A stretch of DNA of 64,000 nucleotides, taken from the NCBI RefSeq assembly GCF_949987515.2, contig NC_082683.1, forward strand, positions 121,978,582 to 122,042,581, read 5' to 3'. The position numbers and the translations under genes were made by a program. The stretch is from Delphinus delphis. Its lineage: Eukaryota; Chordata; Mammalia; Artiodactyla; Delphinidae. Shown here piece by piece: positions 1-6,178 of this stretch. Under the pieces are notes generated by a model. That model saw only the letters and a program-made list of their open reading frames with translations. It ran no database searches and had not been told where the DNA came from. Numbering within the stretch: position 1 is the stretch's first letter; each line of letters starts with the position of its first letter.

Positions 1-430
1 GAGGTAATCACGACATGAAGTAAGTCAGAAGGCGAAGGACACATATCCTATGATATCACTTAATGGTGTTACCTGAAAATTGATACCAATGAAGATTTTT
101 CACAGAGCAAGGCAATCAAAGATTCGATCAACAAACGTATGGTTAACCAAATGGAAAGGTTTGAGGACTGGATAAATTAGCATATTGCGGGAAACAGAGC
201 TACACCAACACATGTGAAATATATAAGCACCAAAGACCTATGGAATACCAAGAGAAGACTACTCAACATTGTGTCCTAACCCACATGGGAAATGGATCCG
301 AAGGTGAACAGATAATAGGCATATAGGTGAAAGAACCACATCTTGCACACCCAGAACAAACAAAACATTGTAATCAAATTTGCTGTGATAACAAATAAAA
401 ATCAAATTAAGAAAACCAACAAGAAGTAAT
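1..430 (+). repeat. 3' end of a preceding HOR unit (monomer E tail, partial)
   Basis: This matches 5749-6178 of unit 1 with an offset of 5748. It is the L1 3' UTR-like end of monomer E, including the segment around 140-260 and the A-rich tail before 430. It carries the CT state at 200-201, as do most units (units 8, 10 and 11 have AC at the equivalent place). It shows that the array extends upstream of the window. Confidence 0.97.
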
Positions 431-670
431 GAGACATAATCTCATGGGGGTTTTTCCTGGCCCATTCCATTCTAACTTACAGGTTGGAACATTACACCTA
501 GGAAGGCTCTTTTGCCCTAGTAACCAGATTTGGGAACGGAGACATGCCACAGCCTTGTGACTGTCTCCCGCAAAAGCAGCTTTAAACACAGCGTTCAGGG
601 TCTCTTACTATCCACAAGAATTGCACCTCTGTAAATGACACCTGCCCTCAAAAAAATCCTGGGTTCGAAT

Positions 671-1215
671 ATCGACGAAAAAATTCAAAAGAGGGCAATC
701 TTTCAAGACGACGATTTCAAGAGGCACATTTAACTCACACTCTTTCTTTTTTTCTTTATTTTCGTTTAACAAAAAAGGCCGTGGAAAAAGCTCCACATCA
801 GGAATTACTAAAGACATGCAAATGCAATCTACAAAAACGTTTACGTGACAACAGTCAGAATGATCATCAGCAGAAAATCTCCAAACAATAAATGCTCAAG
901 GGGTTTTAGACAACTGTATACCCTCTAGCTGCTGCTGGGATGTCAAATGGTAACAGTCAGTAGTGAGAACAGAAAGGAGGTCAAAATTGAGCTACCATAT
1001 GATCTGGTCGGCCCACTACTGGCTCTATCACCTGAGAAGACCAGAATCGAAAAGACACAGGCTGACAATCCTACACTGCAGCACTATTTACCCTAGCCAC
1101 GACTTGGAACAACCAAAATGTCCATCAACCGATGAATGCACGAAAAAGAAGTGGTCCGTGTACACAACGGAGTATTACTCCGATACAATAAATACAGTCA
1201 ATATAAAAAACAAAC
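671..1215 (+). mobile_element. L1 3'-end fragment in monomer A (ORF2 C-terminus, 3' UTR deleted)
   Basis: Plus-strand LINE-1 remnant, 5'-truncated inside the last part of ORF2. Colinear L1 landmarks are the octamer-containing segment near 815 (ATGCAAAT, coding M-Q-I in intact ORF2), the CAGTCAGAATG segment near 852 and the final ORF2 codons up to about 1181. An AT-rich stretch with a pyrimidine tract at about 735-775 interrupts the L1 alignment. No target-site duplication can be assigned because the element is fused into the repeat. Confidence 0.85.
1078..1181 (+). pseudogene. Decayed L1 ORF2 C-terminal coding remnant (monomer A)
   Basis: Reading from 1078 gives AALFTLATTW, matching the AALFTIAKTW stretch near the C-terminus of mammalian L1 ORF2 proteins. 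A small deletion near 1109 then shifts frame, and the frame through 1101 gives QPKCPSTDE followed by TKKKWSVYTTEYYS, the next part of the ORF2 C-terminus. ORF2 encodes endonuclease and reverse transcriptase; this tail lies beyond both catalytic domains, so nothing enzymatic remains. The frame belongs to an 86-codon open stretch (963-1223) that opens with GTG and recurs unchanged in every unit. I read that as homogenisation, not selection. Confidence 0.85.
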
Positions 1216-1460
1216 ATAACTAAGGAGACATAAGCTTTGTGTGTTTATCCGGGCACATTCCACTCTAATTTACAACCAAGGAACACTACTTCCCAGAAGG
1301 TACTGTTTCCCTAGTAACTAGAGTAGGCAATGTAGAAATGCTGCCGCCCTGTGGCCGTTTGCCGCAACAGCAGTTTTACAACCCGTGCTAAACGTCACTT
1401 CGTATTCACAAGGACTGCAGGGCTATAAATGACACCTGCCAGCAAAATGTGTTGAGGGAG

Positions 1461-2425
1461 GTAATGGCAAAATAAATTCAAAATATGCCGCATACTTCAA
1501 GAAACTATTTGAATAGGTAAGCTGTACTCGCTCTTTAAAAAACAATAAAAAATGCATGGCTATAAGCTCAATATAAGGAATTATTAGACACATGCAAATC
1601 CAGCCACAAAATGGTATCCGCTCACACCAGTCAGAACGACCCTCAGCAAAGAAATACAAACACCACATGCTGAAGAGGTTGTGAGCAAATGCACTCTCAC
1701 CTTTAAGTGGCTCGTAAACTGGTAAGTGCCACTAATGAAAAGAGAATGGAGCAGCCCTTAAAAGGTAAACACTGAGATACCATATGATCCCGCAGGCCCA
1801 CTCCTTGGCCTATAACCTAGGAAGACGGAAGTGGAATGACACATTCAGGCAAAACTGCACTGCAGCAGTATTACAATCGCCAAGACATGGAAACAACCAA
1901 AAAGTCCATCAAGATACGAATGGACCAAGAAGAACTGGCACGTGTACAGATGGAATATGAGCCATGGAAAAAACATGAAACGAAGCAGTTTGAAGAACCG
2001 TAGATGACTCTGGAGGTGATCACACAACTTGAAGTAAGGCACAAAGCGAAAGACACATATCCTATGATATCAATTATAGGTGTTACCTAGAAATGGATAC
2101 CAACGAAGATATTTCCACAGATAACAGGAATCACAGATTTATTAAACAAACTTATGCTTAACCAATTGGAAAGTTGTAAAGATTGGATATATTAGGATAT
2201 TGGGGTTGACAGAGATATACAAACACACGTGAAGTACATAATCACCAAAGACCTACAGAATTCCAAGAGAAGCCTTCTCAACACTGTGTCATAACCTACC
2301 CGGCAAATGGATCCCAAGATGAATACATATATGTCTCGGTGTAAAAAACACACACATCTTGCGCACCTAGAACAAAGCAAACATTACAATCAAATTTGCT
2401 GTCATAAAAGATTATATTAAAAAAA
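1461..2425 (+). mobile_element. L1 3' end in monomer B (ORF2 C-terminus + 3' UTR)
   Basis: This plus-strand L1 remnant begins at about the same ORF2 position as in the other four monomers. It passes through CACACCAGTCAGAACGACC (near 1624), CTACCATATGATCC-like sequence (near 1777), the ORF2 terminus, then 3' UTR sequence with TATGATATCA near 2064, and ends in an A-rich tail near 2400-2435. The 3' UTR motifs match what I remember of cetartiodactyl L1 better than horse, carnivore or primate L1. A RepeatMasker run would settle this. Confidence 0.85.
1873..1968 (+). pseudogene. L1 ORF2 C-terminal coding remnant (monomer B)
   Basis: From 1873 one frame reads TIAKTWKQPKSPS and continues with YEWTKKNWHVYRW, aligning without a gap to the TIAKTWKQPKCPS.DEWIKKMWYIY region of L1 ORF2. 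This is the clearest protein-level trace of L1 in the unit. The frame is only about 30 codons long before the match fails, and the upstream part lies in other frames, so it is a dead fragment. The equivalent position in the other units is identical as far as I could check. Confidence 0.88.
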
Positions 2426-2678
2426 TGAACAAGAAATAACGGGGCATAAAATTATGGGCGTTCTTCCTGGCTCATGCCATTCTACCTTCCAACCTTGGAA
2501 CACAGCTCCCAGGAAGGCTCTGCTGACCTAGTAACCAGATTTCAGAGTGGAGAAATCCTGCAGCATTTTGGCCTTCCTCCAACAGCAGTTTTAAACCCAG
2601 TGCAAATGGTCAGTTAAAATTCACCTGAATTGCAGGCCTGTAAATGACACCTGTCCTCAAAAAAACATTCTGGGGTCG

Positions 2679-3675
2679 AAAATCGACCAAAAACTTCAAA
2701 AGAGGCAACCTTTCAAGAAGACAATTTCAAGAGGCATATTTTACACACATTCTGTCTTTTCTTCTCTTTTTTTTTCGTTAACCAAAGCAAGTGCATGGAA
2801 AAAATGCTTAACATCAGAAATTAATAAAGACACGCAAATCCAATCTATGAAAGCGTTCACCTCACAACAGTCAGGATGATCATCAGCAAAACAGTCCACA
2901 AACAATACATGCTGAACGGGTTTTAGAGAACTCTGTGTACCCCGTAGCTGCTGCTGGGAGGTAAACTGGTAACAGCCAGTAGTTAGAACAGAAAGAACAT
3001 GCGTTTCAAGGTAAAAATTGAGCTACCACAGGGTCTGGTAGACCCACTGCTGTGCCTATCACCTGAGAAGACCAGAATCCAAAAGACACAGGCTGGCAAT
3101 CCTACACTGCAGTGATATTTACCACAGCCAAGACTTGGAAGCAACCAAAATGGCCATCAACAGATGAATGGACAAAGAAGAAGTGGTCCATGTACACAGT
3201 GGAACATGAGCCATGGAAAAGCATGAAACAGTGCTGTTTGCACCACCACAGAAGGACCTAGAGATAATCACACACCTTGAAGTGAGAAAGAAAGCGAAAG
3301 AAAGACATCCTATGATATCACTTATACGTGTTACCTAAAAAATGATACCCATGAACTTATTTCGAAGAAAAGGACACTCATGGATTAAGAAATCAAGATT
3401 ATGTTTAACCAAACGGAAAGGTGGTAAGAATGGATAAATTAGGATATGGGGGCGTCAGACCTATACTACTACATATGAAACCAATAATCACCAAAGACCT
3501 ATGGAATACCAAGAGAGGTCCACTCAACACTCTGTAATAACGTCCATGGGAAAGGAGGCAAAGATGAATAGATAGATACATAGATATAATGAACCAGATT
3601 CTGTACACCTAGAACATACACAACATTTTTATCTAATTTGCTCTGAGGAAAAAGAAAAATTACGTTTAAAAAACA
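2679..3675 (+). mobile_element. L1 3' end in monomer C (ORF2 C-terminus + 3' UTR)
   Basis: This is the longest well-preserved L1 3' UTR in the unit. TATGATATCACTTAT (near 3312), ATGAACTTATTT (near 3352), GGAAAGGTGG (near 3415), GGATAAATTAGGATAT (near 3431), CTCAACACTCTGTAATAAC (near 3523) and TGTACACCTAGAACAT (near 3602) follow in the order expected of a cetartiodactyl L1 3' UTR. An A-rich tail near 3650-3680 ends the element. Confidence 0.88.
3121..3210 (+). pseudogene. L1 ORF2 C-terminal coding remnant (monomer C)
   Basis: From 3121 one frame reads TTAKTWKQPKWPSTDEWTKK and continues KWSMYTVEHE, colinear with the final region of L1 ORF2 (AKTWKQPKCPSTDEWIKKMW..YTMEYY). The cysteine of the PKCPS motif is replaced by tryptophan here and in monomer D; it is kept in A and is serine in B. 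The coding frame is closed on both sides by stops and frameshifts. Confidence 0.88.
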
Positions 3676-4222
3676 AACAAGAAGGAGATATAAGCTGTTA
3701 GGGGTTCGCCTTGGCACATTCTACTCTAATTTACAGCCTACTAACACGATTTCCAGGAAGCCTCTGTTGCCCAAATGCCCTGAGTGGTAAATGGAGAAAT
3801 TGTGCCGCCTTGTGGCCGTTTCCCGCAAGAGCGGCTTTAAACCACGGCTAATGGTCACTTAATACTCACAAGGACTCAGGGCTGTAAAGGACACCTGCCC
3901 TCAAAAAAATGTTCTGAGGCAGGGAGTGGCCAAAACACTTAAAAGAGAGCAAAGTTTTCAAAAAGATCCTATGAGAGGTAAGATTTACACACACTTTACA
4001 AATAAAAAGGGAAATGGACAAAAGTTCAACATCAGGAATTATTAGACTCATGCCAATCTAATCTATGAAAAGCTTTCAACACACACCACTCGAATGACCC
4101 TAAGCAAAAGGTCTACAAACAATGAATGCTGAAGAGGTTTTAGAGAACTGTGTATCCTCTAGCTGCTGTTGAGGTGTAAAGGAGTAAGAGGCAATCATGA
4201 GAACACAAAGGAACTGTGTCTC

Positions 4223-4430
4223 AAAGTAAAAATTGAGGTACCATTCAATCCAGCAGGCCCACCGCTGGGCCTTTCACCCGAGCAGACCAGAGTCGAGAAG
4301 ACACAGGCTGGCAAAGGTGCACTGCAGCAATATGCACAAAAGCCAAGACACGGAAGCAACCAAAATGGCCATCAGCAGATGAGTGGACAAAGAAGAAGTG
4401 GTCCATGTGCACAGTGGAATATCAGCCGTG
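4223..4430 (+). pseudogene. L1 ORF2 C-terminal coding remnant (monomer D, frameshifted)
   Basis: From 4223 the frame reads KVKIEVPFNPAGPPLGLSPE, matching the LKIELPYDPAIPLLGIYPE segment of L1 ORF2. The match then moves to another frame and resumes near 4352 as KQPKWPSADEWTKKKWS. The 4223 match sits in a 108-codon open stretch (4169-4495, opening with TTG). That stretch recurs in all units with a single change (Leu to Phe in unit 9, from a C-to-T change at 50223). The open length is accidental, since the second half is out of the L1 frame. Confidence 0.85.
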
Positions 4431-4786
4431 GAAAACAAGGAAACACTGCTCTTTGCAGCACCATAGATGATGCTAGAGATAATCACAGAACATGAGGTAA
4501 GTCGGAAAGCAAAAGACAAATACCTTATGATATCACTTCTGGGTGTCATCTAACAACTGATACAAATGAACTTATTTCCACAGAGAAAGACACACACTTA
4601 GAAAACAACTATGGTTATCTAAAACGAAAGGTGGGAGCAATGGGCAAATTAAGGTTAGGGCTGCCATACGTACACAAATACATATGAAATACATATATAT
4701 AAGAGACTCACCATATACGAAGGGAGGTCTACTGAACACTCTGTATTAATTTACATGGGAAGAGGATCTGTACATGAATATATATA

Positions 4787-4790
<4 letters not shown>

Positions 4791-4838
<48 letters not shown>
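4791..4838 (+). repeat. (TG)13(TA)11 microsatellite, unit 1
   Basis: Perfect TG run at 4791-4816 followed directly by a perfect TA run at 4817-4838. It lies inside the L1 3' UTR part of monomer D. Confidence 0.98.
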
Positions 4839-4839
<1 letters not shown>

Positions 4840-4935
4840 TAGAAATGAACCAGTGTGTGTACACCTAGAACAAATAATATTCTAATCATTACCCTGATTA
4901 AAAAAGTTAAATTATAACAATGAAGAAGATGTCCT

Positions 4936-5174
4936 GAGACATAAACTTATGCGTTGTTTTCCTGGCACATTCCACTCTAATTTACAACCTAGGAACACGA
5001 GTTCCAGGAAAGCTCTGCTGCCCTAGTAACAAGGTTTGGGAAAGGAGAAACGCTGCCGCCGTGCGGCCGTTTCCCACAGCAGCAGCATTCAACCCAGTGC
5101 TAATGGTCACTAAATATTAACAACAATTGCAAACTTGTAAGTGACACACGCCTTCAAAAAAAATCCTGCGGTCG
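4936..5174 (+). other. Non-L1 module of monomer E (unrecognised origin)
   Basis: This ~240 bp segment, with counterparts at 431-670, 1225-1460, 2441-2678 and 3685-3922, shows no resemblance to L1 that I can recognise. All five versions keep a CATTC.A.TCTAA.TTACA start, a CCAGGAAGGCTCTG-like block, CCCTAGTAAC and then the GC-rich box TGTGGCCGTTTCCC. In E the box contains the hairpin-forming GCCGCCGTGCGGC at 5055-5067. It could be old unique DNA or another repeat captured next to the founder L1. I cannot assign a function. Confidence 0.7.
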
Positions 5175-6165
5175 AAAATGGACCAAAAGTTTCAAAACAG
5201 GGCAAGGTTTCAAGAAGACAATTTCAAGAGGTATATTTTACACGCACTGGTTTTTTTTCCCTTTTTAACAGCAACAACAACAAAAAAGTCATGGAAAAAT
5301 GCTCATCATGAGGAAATGTTAAAGATATGCAAATCCAATCTTCAAACACGTATCAGCTCACACCGGTCAGAATGACCATCAGCAAAAATTCTGCAAACAA
5401 TAAATGCTGAAGGGGCTGTGGAGAAATGCGTACCCTCATCTCTAAGTGGGACTAAACTGGAAAGAGCCACTAATGAAAACAGAATGGAGCTGCCTTTAAC
5501 AGATACCCATTGAGGCACCACAGGATTCAGCAGGCACAATCCTGGGCCTATGACCTAAGAAGACACAATTAGAAAGACACAGGCAGGCAAAGCTGCACTG
5601 CAACAGCATGACAGTAGGCAAGACAGGGAAGCTACCAAAAAGTCCATCCAAAGATGAATGGAAAAGAAGAACTGGTACAAGTACAGATGGAATAGTAGCC
5701 AAGGAATAAAATGAAACAATGCCGTTTGCAGCACCGTAGATGAGCCTGGAGGTAATCACGACATGAAGTAAGTCAGAAGGCGAAGGACACATATCCTATG
5801 ATATCACTTAATGGTGTTACCTGAAAATTGATACCAATGAAGATTTTTCACAGAGCAAGGCAATCAAAGATTCGATCAACAAACGTATGGTTAACCAAAT
5901 GGAAAGGTTTGAGGACTGGATAAATTAGCATATTGCGGGAAACAGAGCTACACCAACACATGTGAAATATATAAGCACCAAAGACCTATGGAATACCAAG
6001 AGAAGACTACTCAACATTGTGTCCTAACCCACATGGGAAATGGATCCGAAGGTGAACAGATAATAGGCATATAGGTGAAAGAACCACATCTTGCACACCC
6101 AGAACAAACAAAACATTGTAATCAAATTTGCTGTGATAACAAATAAAAATCAAATTAAGAAAACC
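5175..6165 (+). mobile_element. L1 3' end in monomer E (ORF2 C-terminus + 3' UTR)
   Basis: Near 5195-5225 the DNA is colinear with the L1 segment coding for NRHFSKED (here it reads NRARFQED in the same register). After a ~50 bp interruption containing the T tract and (CAA)n, L1 similarity resumes near 5288 (CATGGAAAAATGCTCATCATG, one base shorter here) and continues through ORF2 and the 3' UTR to the A-rich tail at about 6145-6170. Confidence 0.83.
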
Positions 6166-6178
6166 AACAAGAAGTAAT

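Larger units (their letters stand above)
431..1224 (+). repeat. Monomer A (794 bp, internally deleted)
   Basis: This is the shortest monomer. Its first ~240 bp (431-670) are the non-L1 module, of the same type as C and E. L1-derived sequence runs from about 671. It follows the other monomers as far as about 1185, just inside the end of ORF2, then jumps to an A-rich tail resembling the tail at the end of C (about 1195-1220). About 440 bp, corresponding to the L1 3' UTR, is missing. The same deletion is present in all eleven units, so it predates HOR amplification. Confidence 0.93.
1225..2440 (+). repeat. Monomer B (1,216 bp)
   Basis: The non-L1 module at 1225-1460 is of the B/D type: it shares the ATAAGCT start, the AAGGACT...CAGGGCT segment, and lacks both the TCGA palindrome and the long T tract. 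The L1 part (about 1461-2425) is of the B/E type and looks closer to an ancestral L1 than the A/C/D type, keeping forms such as GTGAGCAAATGC and GAAGAACTGG. Two sites are polymorphic between units: 1664 (C/T) and 2301 (C/T, within a CCGG). Confidence 0.92.
2441..3684 (+). repeat. Monomer C (1,244 bp)
   Basis: The non-L1 module at 2441-2678 is of the A/C/E type and ends next to the inverted repeat GGTCGA-AAA-TCGACC. L1 sequence of the A/C/D type follows. Private features of C are a GAAA-rich stretch at about 3285-3306 and a short GATA-like run at about 3565-3590, at the place where monomer D carries its expanded dinucleotide tract. Position 2752 is polymorphic (C in most units, T in units 4, 7 and 9). 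Confidence 0.92.
3923..4915 (+). mobile_element. L1 3' end in monomer D (ORF2 C-terminus + 3' UTR with expanded dinucleotide tract)
   Basis: L1-like throughout. CTTATGATATCACTT is present near 4523, ATGAACTTATTTCC near 4567 and ACACTCTGTATTAATTTACATGGGA near 4736, in L1 3' UTR order, split here by one-base differences from monomer C. The microsatellite lies where L1 3' UTRs of this type have a short TATATGTATATG-like segment, so it probably grew from an L1-encoded seed. Confidence 0.85.
3685..4935 (+). repeat. Monomer D (1,251 bp; chimeric, carries the microsatellite)
   Basis: The 5' module at 3685-3922 is of the B type (ATAAGCTG start, AAGGACTCAGGGCT, no palindrome, no long T tract). B-like similarity continues through GGAATTATTAGAC (about 4035) and GACCCTAAGC (about 4096). 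From GGTTTTAGAGAACTGTGTA (about 4137) onward D instead matches A and C, including CTCTAGCTGCTG. The switch therefore lies at about 4096-4137. Its length varies between units only through the dinucleotide tract at 4791-4838. Confidence 0.9.
431..6178 (+). repeat. HOR unit 1 (5,748 bp)
   Basis: Monomer starts are A 431, B 1225, C 2441, D 3685 and E 4936. It is used as the reference for variant positions in the other units. Shared-variant state: C at 1664, C at 2301, C at 2752, A at 3857 (otherwise only in unit 11), G/T at 4515/4546, C at 5607, T at 5720, T at 5812, CT at 5948-5949. A private G at 5180 breaks a short palindrome and creates an ATG that opens a 65-codon frame (5178-5375) found in no other unit. 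The microsatellite is (TG)13(TA)11. Confidence 0.97.
4936..6178 (+). repeat. Monomer E (1,243 bp; chimeric)
   Basis: The 5' module at 4936-5174 is of the A/C type (TATG.G.TTTTCCTGGC start, TCGA palindrome region, long T tract near 5251-5266). From about 5350 it switches to the B type: CTCACACCGGTCAGAATGACC, CTCTAAGTGG, AAAAAGTCCATCCAA and GAAGAACTGGTAC all pair with B rather than A, C or D. It is the reverse combination of monomer D. It carries the densest group of between-unit polymorphisms (5284, 5607, 5720, 5812, 5948-5949). Confidence 0.9.

Noticed and set aside
662..672. GGTTCGAATAT in monomer A, similar to a pol III B box or tRNA T-loop
   Set aside because: No A box, no tRNA cloverleaf and no suitable terminator arrangement could be found around it. 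Monomers C and E have GGTCGAAAATC at the same place, so the match is a local variant of the palindrome.
735..775. The pyrimidine-rich stretch in monomer A as a splice acceptor or promoter element
   Set aside because: It is part of a homologous low-complexity interruption found in several monomers, with no associated coding exon or transcript signal.
963..1223. An 86-codon plus-strand frame with QPKCPSTDE, identical in all units
   Set aside because: This is a frameshifted L1 ORF2 C-terminal remnant, opening at GTG, not an independent gene.
4169..4495. A 108-codon plus-strand frame conserved in all eleven units
   Set aside because: Its first half contains L1 ORF2 residues and its second half is out of the L1 frame. 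It opens at TTG rather than ATG. Conservation is explained by array homogenisation.
5178..5375. A 65-codon frame starting with ATG in unit 1 only
   Set aside because: It is created by one private base (G at 5180) in L1-derived sequence, and its second half follows a low-complexity insertion.
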